NCBI GenBank assembly: GCA_016188575.1
Contig: JACPHN010000124.1
Location: 53,908 to 117,907 of the forward strand
Direction: 5' to 3'
DNA: 64,000 bases
DNA from: Candidatus Schekmanbacteria bacterium
GTDB lineage: Bacteria > CSSED10-310 > JACPHN01
Positions 24,943 to 34,058 of the stretch are shown here, piece by piece; the stretch's first letter is position 1; each line of letters opens with the position of its first letter. The translations under genes were made by a program, and so were the position numbers. The notes under the pieces were generated by a model. That model worked only from the letters and a program-made list of their open reading frames with translations, was not told where the DNA came from and ran no database searches.

Positions 24943-27786
24943 GTGCGGAACGGTTCATGCAAGGTGGAAAAGCGAGGCTGCGCGCGGTTGGTGCTCCTGG
25001 CATGCGTGGGGGTGGTCTGCTGTTGGTGGGCCCCGCGAGCGGGCGCGGCGCCCGCTGACTGGTGGCACGACGGCTGGCCGTACCGCATCCGCGTTGAAGG
25101 TGCCGCGAGCGCGGTCATGTCGGCCAGCATCGACTTCGGCGCGGCGCTCGAGCGGGTCGGACGCGCCCAGTCCCTGCTCGATCTGCGCTCGCTGCGCGTC
25201 GTTCCGTATCGCGGCGAGGCGGTGTTGTCGGGACCGTTGGCGTTTGCAGAGACCTACTCAACCGTGCTGGAGGACGGTGAGCTCCCGCGCATCGGCGACG
25301 CTGGTGGGCCGATCAACTGGACGGTCAACGACGGTGAGGCGGCAGCCGACGCGACCCGCGCTGCGGCCGGGAACAGCTCGTTGCGCGTCTTCATCGAAAA
25401 CGTGGCGGGCGGATACGGCTATCCCGGAGTCGAGCTTCACATCGATGAGGCGGACTCCCGAGCGGACTGGAGTCGGTACGAGTCGCTCATCTATGACGTG
25501 TGGCCCGAAGTCAATGAGTCGGCGCGGGACCAGGCGCCCGACCTGTACTGGCTGAAGGTTTATGGCGCATGCGCCGGCAGCTCCGTGACTCAGGGCGGGC
25601 CGCCGCTGGCGCTGGACCAGTGGAATCCGGCGAGCGTTTCACTGCGACCGCTGGACCGGTGTTGGCCGGATGACGGCCTCGACCTGTCCTCCGTTACCCG
25701 CGTCGAGCTGCATACCCGTGACAACGATACCGTCGACGGCAATGGCGGCCTGTGGGACGACGGCGACACCCTGACGCTGTGGCTCGATGAGGTCCGCCTC
25801 GTCGATCAGAATGAAGGTACCATGCGCTGGAAATCGCTGGCGGGGGCAGATTGTTACTACGTGTATTTCGACGTCCTGGAGCACGAAGGACACGCGGCGC
25901 CCGAGCTCGATCGCGGTCTCCAGGCGGCCGACGGCTTCGCCGCGGCCGCGGAGCCCGAGGTCGGGGGCTACTTCCACGTGATCTCAAATGCCACCGCAGA
26001 TGCCGGCCTGGCGATCTGGACCGCTCCCTCAACCGAGAAGATCTTGCCCGCCATGGCGGCACCGGTCGCGTCCGCACCCTTGCGCATCGCCGCCGCGCGC
26101 GGCGAGTTCGAACCATTCCAACTGGTGCTTCGCTCCGCGCTGGGCGGAGATGTGATCGTCTCGGCGAGCGCTTTTGCCGGAGCCTCCGGCACCATCCCGG
26201 CGCCGCGAATCGCCCGCGTCGACTACGTCCCGATCAGCTCCGTGGGCGATCAATACGATCGCCTCGGCCTCTGGCCCGATCCCTTGTGGCCGCTCGACGA
26301 CAACGCCGTGGTCACGCTGCCTGCCGGAAGCAACCAGCCGTTGTGGTTTACCTTGCGCGTTCCCTGGGACGCGCCGGCGGGCGAATACGCGGCGACAGTC
26401 ACCATCGGGGCGGCCGTCGTTCCCGTCACTTTGGAAGTATGGGACTTTGCCCTACCGCGTCAAATCCACCTCGCCTCCGAGTGGGGGTTCGATTGGAGCC
26501 AGGTAGTCGAGCTCTATCGCGGCACCATCTCGGACTCCGTGGAGCCGTGTTACTGGGACGTCGTCGACGCGCTCAAGCAGCAGCTCATCGACCATCGCCT
26601 CATTCCGAAAGGAGTGGCCTGGCCTGCCGGCTTGAACTATCCCGGAGGCGTCGAGTACGACTGCGCGGGTCACCTCGAGCCAGACGCCTGGGGTGCATGG
26701 GACTTCGCGACCCTGGCCGGTCGCTACGTCAACGGCCTGGACAACTTCAACGGCGGCGTGGGCTTTCCTACTTTTCTCGCCCTCGGCCCGACGTCCAACT
26801 GGCCACCCGACAGCCTGCCCTACGCCTTCTGCGGAGAGGCTCGCGGCGGCGTCCTCGGTTCCGACTCGTACCAGGCGGCGCTCGCCTCGTACCTGGTGGC
26901 GCTCAACGCCTACCTGGAGCAGAGCGGATATGCGGCCGGAGCGTACTACCACATTGTGAACGAGCCGCAGACCGACGATGACTACGCCACCACCGGCATG
27001 ATCTCGGCATTTGTGCGCGCGCGGGCGCCCCAGCTTCGGCAGATGGTGAGCGAGCAAGTCGAAGCGTCGATCTACCAATACCCCGGAGCGAAGATCGACA
27101 TCTGGATGCCGACCATTTCGAGCTACGAGGTCACAAAAAGCCAGGACCGGCAACGCGATTACAACGAACAAGTTTGGTGGTATTATTTGTATGGCGATGA
27201 CCCGCCATTGCCGAATCCGATTCTCATGGGCCATCCGGGCATGGAGGCGCGGATTACGCCCTGGCTCGCCTGGCGTGAACGGGTCGATGGCTTGCTCCAC
27301 TACAGCACCACGGATTGGAGCAAGAATCCGTGGGTGACGCCAAACGTCACGGGGCAAGACAACGGAGATGGATTCTTGTTCTATCCGCCGCGCAAGGATG
27401 GCGGTGGCGTCGAGGCGTGTGGAGAGAATGGCAACAGACTGGTTCCTTCGCTCCGCTGGGAACAGCTCCGAGACGGGATGGAGGACTACGAGTACTTGTG
27501 GCTGCTGGCAGGAGGCAAGCCTCAGGTGGGTGTGGTGAACGACGCGGACAGCTTCGTCTCGCGCCTGGTCGGCTCGCGAACCCGGTTCAGTCATGTGCCG
27601 ACAGACCTCGCCGAGACGAGGTCGGCGCTGGCAGCAGCGCTCGCCTCGCCCAGCCCGGCGGTTCCGGCAGCCCCATGGCCGCTCGTCGCAGTCGCCGCCG
27701 CCATTGCCCTCGCGCTGGCACCGGCGCGCTTGCATCCGGGACCGGCATCGCGCATAATGCGGATTTTCCGCAAGGATGACCAATAG
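24943..27786 (+). CDS. Exported DUF4091 (glycoside-hydrolase-like) protein
   Basis: A 947-residue exported protein. GTG 24943 follows AGGAAGG; the signal region is ARLVLLACVGVVCCWWAPRA. The first half holds beta-sandwich modules (about 30-350), with GIRVE-type carbohydrate-binding character. The DUF4091 domain occupies about 400-880 (AARGEFEPFQLVLRSA, HLASEWGFDWSQ, YYHIVNEPQTDDDY, RDGMEDYEYLWLLAGG). DUF4091 proteins resemble TIM-barrel glycosidases; NEPQ looks like a catalytic Glu region. A C-terminal hydrophobic segment (PWPLVAVAAAIALALAPARL) suggests membrane anchoring. An ATG at 24862 is also in frame. Confidence 0.8.
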   Translation: MRNGSCKVEKRGCARLVLLACVGVVCCWWAPRAGAAPADWWHDGWPYRIRVEGAASAVMSASIDFGAALERVGRAQSLLDLRSLRVVPYRGEAVLSGPLAFAETYSTVLEDGELPRIGDAGGPINWTVNDGEAAADATRAAAGNSSLRVFIENVAGGYGYPGVELHIDEADSRADWSRYESLIYDVWPEVNESARDQAPDLYWLKVYGACAGSSVTQGGPPLALDQWNPASVSLRPLDRCWPDDGLDLSSVTRVELHTRDNDTVDGNGGLWDDGDTLTLWLDEVRLVDQNEGTMRWKSLAGADCYYVYFDVLEHEGHAAPELDRGLQAADGFAAAAEPEVGGYFHVISNATADAGLAIWTAPSTEKILPAMAAPVASAPLRIAAARGEFEPFQLVLRSALGGDVIVSASAFAGASGTIPAPRIARVDYVPISSVGDQYDRLGLWPDPLWPLDDNAVVTLPAGSNQPLWFTLRVPWDAPAGEYAATVTIGAAVVPVTLEVWDFALPRQIHLASEWGFDWSQVVELYRGTISDSVEPCYWDVVDALKQQLIDHRLIPKGVAWPAGLNYPGGVEYDCAGHLEPDAWGAWDFATLAGRYVNGLDNFNGGVGFPTFLALGPTSNWPPDSLPYAFCGEARGGVLGSDSYQAALASYLVALNAYLEQSGYAAGAYYHIVNEPQTDDDYATTGMISAFVRARAPQLRQMVSEQVEASIYQYPGAKIDIWMPTISSYEVTKSQDRQRDYNEQVWWYYLYGDDPPLPNPILMGHPGMEARITPWLAWRERVDGLLHYSTTDWSKNPWVTPNVTGQDNGDGFLFYPPRKDGGGVEACGENGNRLVPSLRWEQLRDGMEDYEYLWLLAGGKPQVGVVNDADSFVSRLVGSRTRFSHVPTDLAETRSALAAALASPSPAVPAAPWPLVAVAAAIALALAPARLHPGPASRIMRIFRKDDQ

Positions 27787-27787
27787 G

Positions 27788-27927
27788 GATGCCGGCCTTC
27801 AGGCCGGCGACATGTTTGGGCGGGGTTTGGACCCCGCCCAAACCACCGCTGAGACCCCGGCCTTCAGGCCGGGGTTCCGCGGCGATTCCGCCCTGAAGGG
27901 CGGGGTTTCGGACCGGCTGACGAATGG
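27788..27927. repeat. Cluster of four REP-type hairpins
   Basis: The gap after DUF4091 is a row of palindromes: GCCGGCCTTCAGGCCGGC, GGGCGGGGTTTGGACCCCGCCC, CCCCGGCCTTCAGGCCGGGG and CCGCCCTGAAGGGCGG. Its right end, 27894-27927, occurs as a perfect inverted copy at 60076-60109. It probably ends transcription of DUF4091. Confidence 0.75.
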
Positions 27928-27960
27928 ACGACATAGATTGATTGGAGGAAGGGCTACAGG

Positions 27961-28467
27961 ATGGCGACGTTCATGACGAGGAAAGCCTATCAGCACCTGA
28001 AAAAACGCATGGACGAGATTGCCCGGCTCACGGGCAAAGGCGGCGAGCTGACCAAGGAGATCGGCAAGGCGGCCTCCTTCGGCGATCTGTCAGAAAACGC
28101 GGAGTGGGTCATGGCTCGCGAGCACCGCGACCGGCTGCTGACCGAGGCGGAGAGCATCCGCGGGCGATTGTCGGCCGTCGAATTCATCGATGATTGGAAA
28201 GTCGATACCGACAAGGTACGTGTCGGGACGCGAGTGACCTTGCTCGATCTCAACACCAGCGAGGAGCGCGTCTTCCAGATCCTGGGCAGCGACGATACGC
28301 CGTTCTATGACGGGGCGATCTCGGCGAGCTCGCCAATAGCCCGCGGGCTTCTTGGCAAGGCCGAAGGCGACGAGGTAGAAGTGGAAGTTCCAGCAGGGAC
28401 ACGAAACTTCGAGATTCTGTCGATCGAGTGGTTCAGCGAGTCCCCGGCCGGCTCCAAACAGCGCTGA
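27961..28467 (+). CDS. greA: Transcription elongation factor GreA
   Basis: A 168-residue GreA-family factor. The N-terminal coiled coil (AYQHLKKRMDEIARLTGK) carries the acidic tip region FGDLSENAEWVMAREH that enters the RNA polymerase channel and stimulates cleavage of backtracked RNA. The C-terminal FKBP-like domain has VRVGTRVTLLDL and SSPIARGLLGKAEGDEVEVE. A weak GGAGGAAGG site precedes the ATG. The 3' end overlaps the convergent deacetylase-like gene by 35 bases. Confidence 0.92.
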   Translation: MATFMTRKAYQHLKKRMDEIARLTGKGGELTKEIGKAASFGDLSENAEWVMAREHRDRLLTEAESIRGRLSAVEFIDDWKVDTDKVRVGTRVTLLDLNTSEERVFQILGSDDTPFYDGAISASSPIARGLLGKAEGDEVEVEVPAGTRNFEILSIEWFSESPAGSKQR

Positions 28468-30469
28468 CGATTCGACCACCAGGATCGGTGATCCGGGTCA
28501 CGCGGCACGGCGCGGCGGCGGCGTCGCTCAGGGCGCCGAGAACCCAGAGGCCGAGGCCGGCCGCGCGAGCGGCGTCGTCGAAGTCGCACCCGGTGATCGT
28601 GCCCCTCGCGTCCCGGAGCAGGCGTGCTCGCGACGTGCGGCCCGCACGAGCGAGCGCCGCGACCTCGGCGCCGCTGAGAAAGAGCGCACCCGGTAGCTTG
28701 GCGAGCGCGGCGAGGGCGGCCTGAGCGTCGGTCCAGGCGCGCCTGCCGGCCAGCGTACCCGGGTGCCAGAGCCACACGGCAAGTTGCCCGCCATGAGCAC
28801 CCAGATCCGCGAATTGCGCGGACCGCTCGACCACATAGCGGAAATAGTCGACGTTCGAAATGTCGGCGGCGTCGCCCGGATCGGCGGCGGGTGCCGGGAT
28901 GAACGCCAGGGCTTGGGCCGTAACGCCGGTGAGCCTCAGGTCGTCCCGCCGGGTCCGCGCCGCGACCTCCAGCCGGGTCCACTGCACGCGGGTGCGCAAC
29001 CCTGATTGCTGCGTTTGCATGGCTTCGGCCGGGGACTCCAGCGGTGCATCCAGCACCACCTCGAAGCCCGCGCTCGCCAGGCTGCTCACGGCGCCGCACC
29101 GGGTCTCGTCGGCTCCCCAACTCTCGGTGCGCAATGATCGACTCCCCACTTCGGAAGGCGGCTCGGCGATGCCGAGAAGCTGATCCGCCAGGGCGAGGTC
29201 AGCGCGGACGAGCCCGGCGCCGCAGATCATGTCGGCGGCGTAGAGCTGCCCTTTTGCGGAATGCGGTGACACTTCGTGACCGGCGGCGCGCAAGCGCGCC
29301 ACGAGCTCGGGATTTGCCGCGGCCACCAAGCCGACAAAATAGAAGGAACCCCGTGCCGTGAGCGCCTGCAGCAGCGCCGCGAGGTCTGCGGCCGCCAGTG
29401 CCTGAAAGTTGCGGTCCTCATCGTGCACGTCGCCACTCACCATCACGGCGAGACGCCCGGGCGCGCCGTCGCGGACGGGCACCGACCAGCGGCTCGCCAC
29501 TTGCAATCCGCGAACCTCATAGAGTGCCCCGCGTACCAGCGCCGCCATGAGCTGCCTCGCGGCCGCTGCCGCGCGCCCATCGGTGATCGGCGCCGCCGCG
29601 GATTCGCGAGACACGGGCCGAGACGCAACTCCGTACGCGCACGCGTTTCCCAGGCTCCACGGCAAGCCGACCACCAACCCCCGTCCGACCCGGTGCTCGT
29701 AGATCGTCGGCAGCGGCACCGCTCGGGGCGGCGACCCGGCCGCATCTGGCTGGTACGCTTCCGCGACAATCCGCGCACCGCGCCGCGCCAGGGGCCGCGT
29801 CAGCGTTGAGGTCCCGATCCCCGCGGGCAGCCAAAGCCCGTCATTTCGCATCAGGGGACCGAGCAGCGTGCCGGGGGCGGTAACCCGCGGGTATGCTTGC
29901 GCGAACCGGCGCGAGCGCACCGCACCGCCGGCGGTGCGGCGCACCAACGCATACCCGGTCAGCTCGGCGGGCAAACCGCAGCCGTCGAAACAGCTCAAGA
30001 TGAGGATGCCGCCGCCGCGGACATAGCGCCCCAGCAGCGCGTGGCTGACTGTCGGCGGGACCACGGAGTCGATAATCACCAGATCAGGAGCGCCGCGGCC
30101 GATCTCGCCCATACGATCGACCGCGAGCGCCGTCACCTCGGCATCGGTCGCAGAGAAGGCCGCTGACCAGTCCCAATAGACGGGGTCGCGGGCGTAGGCT
30201 TCCGGCGTCGCGGGGATTGCTCCCGCGGCGGAGACGGCTCCCGATGTGACAATGGCGATCCGTGCCGAGCTGCCTTCCACACTCGCAGCAGGCTGTGCTG
30301 CCGCTGCCGGCATAGCGGTGACGCCCGCCCCGAGCACAAGCGCTGCCAGCAGCGTCCGCGCCCGCAGGAAGACGCATGCTCCACTTCCCGCCGCCCGCCG
30401 CCGCAACCGGCCACGGGCACCTCCGCACCATTCGCTTGACATCGCTCTCCGCCTCGCTGTACACGGCAT
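28433..30469 (-). CDS. Exported protein with polysaccharide-deacetylase-like domain
   Basis: A 678-residue exported protein (signal segment TLLAALVLGAGVTAMPAAAA near residues 38-57). The first half resembles a glutamine-amidotransferase-like fold (GGGILILSCFDGCGLPAEL). The second half (about 335-610) resembles NodB-type deacetylases: RLAVMVSGDVHDED at the catalytic-base position and GSFYFVGLVAAANPELVARL followed by AGHEVSPHSAKG. The usual TFDDG and HxxxH ligands are only partly kept, so activity is doubtful. It could act on, or bind, a polysaccharide. Convergent with greA. Confidence 0.55.
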   Translation of the reverse strand: MPCTARRRAMSSEWCGGARGRLRRRAAGSGACVFLRARTLLAALVLGAGVTAMPAAAAQPAASVEGSSARIAIVTSGAVSAAGAIPATPEAYARDPVYWDWSAAFSATDAEVTALAVDRMGEIGRGAPDLVIIDSVVPPTVSHALLGRYVRGGGILILSCFDGCGLPAELTGYALVRRTAGGAVRSRRFAQAYPRVTAPGTLLGPLMRNDGLWLPAGIGTSTLTRPLARRGARIVAEAYQPDAAGSPPRAVPLPTIYEHRVGRGLVVGLPWSLGNACAYGVASRPVSRESAAAPITDGRAAAAARQLMAALVRGALYEVRGLQVASRWSVPVRDGAPGRLAVMVSGDVHDEDRNFQALAAADLAALLQALTARGSFYFVGLVAAANPELVARLRAAGHEVSPHSAKGQLYAADMICGAGLVRADLALADQLLGIAEPPSEVGSRSLRTESWGADETRCGAVSSLASAGFEVVLDAPLESPAEAMQTQQSGLRTRVQWTRLEVAARTRRDDLRLTGVTAQALAFIPAPAADPGDAADISNVDYFRYVVERSAQFADLGAHGGQLAVWLWHPGTLAGRRAWTDAQAALAALAKLPGALFLSGAEVAALARAGRTSRARLLRDARGTITGCDFDDAARAAGLGLWVLGALSDAAAAPCRVTRITDPGGRIVSAVWSRPGTR

Positions 30470-30502
30470 ATTCTACGGAATCTGGAGGGCGAGCTCAACA
30501 GG

Positions 30503-30808
30503 ATGTCTGACAGCAATATCGTCGCATCGTGTCCCGAGGGGGCAACGGTCTTGATCCGGCTGCGCCCCAAGGCAGGGCGTTTTGCGGTGTGCGGGATCCT
30601 GGACGGCGCGCTGGAGATCGCCGTGCCGGCGCCGCCCGTCGACGGCCAAGCCAACGCGGCCTGCCGGCGTTACCTGTCAAAGCTGCTAGGGGTGCCCCAG
30701 TCCCGCGTCCTGCTCAGGACCGGAGAGCGCTCCCGCCACAAGTTATTTCTAATTCAGGGCGTTCGTGCCGACGAAGCACAGAAGAGACTCGAGGAGAATA
30801 TGGAATGA
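30503..30808 (+). CDS. DUF167 (YggU) family protein
   Basis: A 101-residue protein of the DUF167/YggU family: IRLRPKAGRF, LEIAVPAPPVDGQANAACRR, LSKLLGVPQSRVLLRTGERS and RHKLFLI match the family closely. The role is unknown; members are small conserved cytosolic proteins. The TGA overlaps the ATG of the next gene, and the set DUF167, phospholipase-like, lon, thiL continues with overlapping ends as one likely operon. Confidence 0.88.
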   Translation: MSDSNIVASCPEGATVLIRLRPKAGRFAVCGILDGALEIAVPAPPVDGQANAACRRYLSKLLGVPQSRVLLRTGERSRHKLFLIQGVRADEAQKRLEENME

Positions 30809-31596
30809 GACTGCCCGCGGCAATCGCCGGCTCCGTTTTCGCTGCATTCGCCACCGCCTTTGTCCTGACGACGAGCGCCGACGCGTGGCCGGAGGCGATC
30901 CATCTGCAGATCGTTGTGGACGCCTCACTGCTTACGCCGCCCGCGCTCAAGGGGATTCTTCAGGACCACTTCGACAAGCTCCGCGAGGGATCCATCGACC
31001 CCGACCGGAAGCTGAAGGATTTCAAGAATCACTACTTCTATCCGGGGGGCGAAAAAGGCGAGGGACCTCGCGAGATCGGAAAACTCGCTCAGGAAGCGAA
31101 GACGGCGCTGGACAAGCACCAGCCTATGGCGGACGTCGTGTATCGGCTCGGCCTGCTCGGCCACTACATCGCGGACCTGTACAATCCGCTCGCAACGGGC
31201 GAAGCCGACCCGAACGAGGCCAAGTATTACGGCGAGTTTCTTAAATTCACGGCCGCCAACCTGCGTAACTTCCGCATCCGCTTTCAGGGCTACGAACGCG
31301 ACACCGACCTGCAGCCTGCGGTGACCGCCCGAGCAGTAGCCAGTGCGCAGTTCTCGAACCGCTTCTACGGCAACGTCAAGGAGTCGTTCACCAGGCGCGA
31401 AGGCGGTTTCTATACCGCGGACTACTTCGGACCCCAATCCGTGCCCTTCGGGGTGGCCTCGATCTGCTACTCGCGCGCCGTGAGCGACGTCGCCAAGGCG
31501 TGGTACAGCATCTGGTCGCACGCCGGAGGAGACATGACGGGTGCGCCGCTCGCCGCGGCGCCGCTGACGACCAAGACCGTGAGCAATACGCGATGA
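30805..31596 (+). CDS. Exported zinc-dependent phospholipase C/nuclease-like protein
   Basis: A 263-residue exported protein. The ATG at 30805 gives the signal peptide LPAAIAGSVFAAFATAFVL ... ADA directly before WPEAIHLQIVVDA. The all-helical body with LGLLGHYIADLYNPLATGEA and DPNEAKYYGEFLKF recalls the zinc-dependent phospholipase C/P1 nuclease fold, in which GHxxxD and His/Asp/Trp residues bind three zincs. The N-terminal Trp of the mature protein also fits that fold. Substrate unknown. It overlaps both its neighbours (DUF167, lon) by a few bases. Confidence 0.6.
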   Translation: MRLPAAIAGSVFAAFATAFVLTTSADAWPEAIHLQIVVDASLLTPPALKGILQDHFDKLREGSIDPDRKLKDFKNHYFYPGGEKGEGPREIGKLAQEAKTALDKHQPMADVVYRLGLLGHYIADLYNPLATGEADPNEAKYYGEFLKFTAANLRNFRIRFQGYERDTDLQPAVTARAVASAQFSNRFYGNVKESFTRREGGFYTADYFGPQSVPFGVASICYSRAVSDVAKAWYSIWSHAGGDMTGAPLAAAPLTTKTVSNTR

Positions 31597-34058
31597 TCGA
31601 AGCGAACGACACGGACGAAGAGGACGACGAGGAAGAAGGCGTAGAAGAAATCGAGGTCGCCCGCGACATCGACATTCCGGAAGTCTTGCCGGTATTGCCG
31701 GTGCGCGACGTGGTGATCTTCCCGGTGATGATCTTCCCGCTTTACGTTGGCCGGCCCATGAGCATTGCGGCGGTCCACGGCGCCGTCGATTCAAACCGGA
31801 TGCTGGTTCTGGTCACCCAGAAGTCGCCCGACGTCGACGTGCCCGAGGAAAAGGACCTCTACACGACGGGATGCGTGGCGCTGATCATGCGCCTGCTGCA
31901 GCAGTCTGATGGGCGGCTCAAGCTCCTCGTGCACGGTCTGAGACGTGCCCAGATCCTCCATTACCTGGGCAAGGAGCCCATGCTCAGCGCCCGCGTCCGT
32001 CCGATCGACGACCAGGAGGACGAAAACGAGCCGCTGGCGCCGGAGACGGAGGCGCTTGTCCGCGCCGTGAAGGACTCGCTCCTCAAGGCCGTCGCGCTCG
32101 GCAAGCTCATTCACCCCGATATCGTCAAGATCGCCGCGAACATCAACACACCGGGGAGCCTGGCCGACCTGGTAGCGGCGAACCTGCAGCTCGAGGTTGC
32201 GGAAGCTCAGGCGATCCTGGAATCCGTGGACGGTGTCGGCCGCCTGCAAAAGGTCAATGCGTACCTGATGAAGGAGCTCGAGGTCCTCACCGTTCAGCAC
32301 GAGATCCAGTCCAAGACGCAAGAGGGTATCGAGCGAACCCAACGGGAGTATTTCCTGCGGCAACAGCTCAAGGCGATCCAGGAGCAGCTCGGAGAAGGCG
32401 ACGATCGCCGTGAGGAGATCGGCGAGTATCGGACAAAGATCAACGCGGCGCCGCTGACCGAGGAGGCCAAGGATGTAGCGGACAAACAGCTCGGGCGTTT
32501 GGAGCGAATGCACCCGGATTCGGCGGAGGCCGGCATCGTCCGAACGTATCTCGACTGGATCATCGAGCTTCCGTGGACGCGATTTTCTGAGGACCAGCTC
32601 GACCTCGACGCCGTGCTGAAGGTGCTCAACGAGGATCACTACGATCTCACCGAAGTCAAGGAACGAATCATGGAGCAGCTTGCCGTGCGCAAGCTCAATC
32701 CCACGGGCAAGGCGCCCATCCTGTGCTTCGTCGGGCCTCCCGGCGTGGGCAAGACCAGCCTCGGGCGATCGATCGCGCGCGCCATGAACCGGAAGTTCGT
32801 GCGCATGAGCCTCGGTGGTATCCGCGACGAAGCGGAGATCCGCGGACATCGGCGCACCTACGTGGGCGCACTGCCGGGCCGAATTATCCAGGGAATTCGC
32901 CAGTCCGGCACGGGCAATCCCGTGTTCATGCTCGACGAGGTGGACAAGATCGGCGCGGATTTCCGCGGTGATCCGAGCAGCGCGCTGCTCGAGGCTCTCG
33001 ATCCCGAGCAAAACAGCGAATTTCGCGATCACTACCTCGAGGTCCCGTTCGATCTCTCCAAGGTCATGTTCATCACCACCGCGAACCTGCTCGACCCCAT
33101 TCAGCCGGCGTTTCGCGATCGCATGGAGACCATTCGCCTGAGTGGTTACACGGAAGAGGAGAAGCTACACATCGCGCGGCGTCACCTCCTGCCCAAGCAA
33201 CTGGGTGAAAAGGGGCTTTCAGAGAAGCTGCTGTCCATCAGCGACGCGGCAATCGAGAAGATCACGCGGGAATACACGCGCGAAGCAGGCTTACGCAATC
33301 TCGAGCGGCAACTGGCGACCGTGTGCCGGCGCGTCGCCATGCGCGTGGCCAAGGGCTACCAGCGGCGCACGAACGTGACGGCGTCGGCGGTGAGCACGTA
33401 TCTCAAGGCGCCGCCGTACGTCGAGCCGGAGGTGGATGAGGTCGACGAGGTGGGAGTGGCGACGGGGCTCGCCTACACCGAGGCCGGCGGGACTTCGATG
33501 ACCATCGAAGCGACCGCCATGAAGGGAACCGGGAAACTGACGTTGACGGGGCAGCTCGGCGACGTCATGAAGGAATCGGCGCAAGCAGCACTGAGCTGGG
33601 TGCGTTCGCGGGCCGAGGTGCTCGGCATCGACGCGAACTTTGACGGGATGGATATCCACGTTCACGTGCCCGAGGGGGCGGTGCCCAAGGACGGCCCCAG
33701 CGCGGGTGTCACGCTTTGCACGGCGCTGGTGAGCTTGTTGACCGGGGTGCCGGTCAAGAAGAAAGTGGCGATGACGGGCGAGGTTACGCTGCGCGGCAGG
33801 GTACTGCGAATCGGCGGCGTAAAAGAAAAGGTGCTCGCGGCACGGCGCGCGGACTGCCGAACCGTGCTGTTGCCGCTGTCGAACAAGACGGACGTGGAGG
33901 ATTTGCCCCAGTTCGTCACCAAGCAGATGACCTTTCAGTATGTGAATCGCGTCGACGAGGTGCTGGCGGCAGCGCTCGCGGCGCCGCTCGCGGATCGGAA
34001 GAAGCGCGGTGAAACCCCACCCGCCCGCCGGACCTCACGGCGAGCAGGCGTTTCTTGA
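31593..34058 (+). CDS. lon: ATP-dependent protease Lon
   Basis: An 821-residue Lon protease. An acidic leader (ANDTDEEDDEEEGVEE) precedes the LON substrate-binding domain (about 25-220). The AAA+ domain has GPPGVGKTSLG (about residue 380) and FMLDEVDKIG. The proteolytic domain has the Ser-Lys dyad Ser703 (PKDGPSAGVT) and Lys744 (IGGVKEKVLAARRA). The start ATG overlaps the preceding stop. It degrades misfolded and regulatory proteins in the cytosol. The C-terminal tail is longer and more basic than usual because the thiL start is nested in it. Confidence 0.95.
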   Translation: MIEANDTDEEDDEEEGVEEIEVARDIDIPEVLPVLPVRDVVIFPVMIFPLYVGRPMSIAAVHGAVDSNRMLVLVTQKSPDVDVPEEKDLYTTGCVALIMRLLQQSDGRLKLLVHGLRRAQILHYLGKEPMLSARVRPIDDQEDENEPLAPETEALVRAVKDSLLKAVALGKLIHPDIVKIAANINTPGSLADLVAANLQLEVAEAQAILESVDGVGRLQKVNAYLMKELEVLTVQHEIQSKTQEGIERTQREYFLRQQLKAIQEQLGEGDDRREEIGEYRTKINAAPLTEEAKDVADKQLGRLERMHPDSAEAGIVRTYLDWIIELPWTRFSEDQLDLDAVLKVLNEDHYDLTEVKERIMEQLAVRKLNPTGKAPILCFVGPPGVGKTSLGRSIARAMNRKFVRMSLGGIRDEAEIRGHRRTYVGALPGRIIQGIRQSGTGNPVFMLDEVDKIGADFRGDPSSALLEALDPEQNSEFRDHYLEVPFDLSKVMFITTANLLDPIQPAFRDRMETIRLSGYTEEEKLHIARRHLLPKQLGEKGLSEKLLSISDAAIEKITREYTREAGLRNLERQLATVCRRVAMRVAKGYQRRTNVTASAVSTYLKAPPYVEPEVDEVDEVGVATGLAYTEAGGTSMTIEATAMKGTGKLTLTGQLGDVMKESAQAALSWVRSRAEVLGIDANFDGMDIHVHVPEGAVPKDGPSAGVTLCTALVSLLTGVPVKKKVAMTGEVTLRGRVLRIGGVKEKVLAARRADCRTVLLPLSNKTDVEDLPQFVTKQMTFQYVNRVDEVLAAALAAPLADRKKRGETPPARRTSRRAGVS

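Noticed and set aside
27788-27927. Series of similar palindromes considered as a CRISPR array
   Set aside because: Units differ, are self-palindromic and have no equal-length unique spacers; REP-type hairpins fit better.
31791-33032. Minus-strand 413-codon frame within lon
   Set aside because: Lies wholly inside a textbook Lon protease; antisense shadow.
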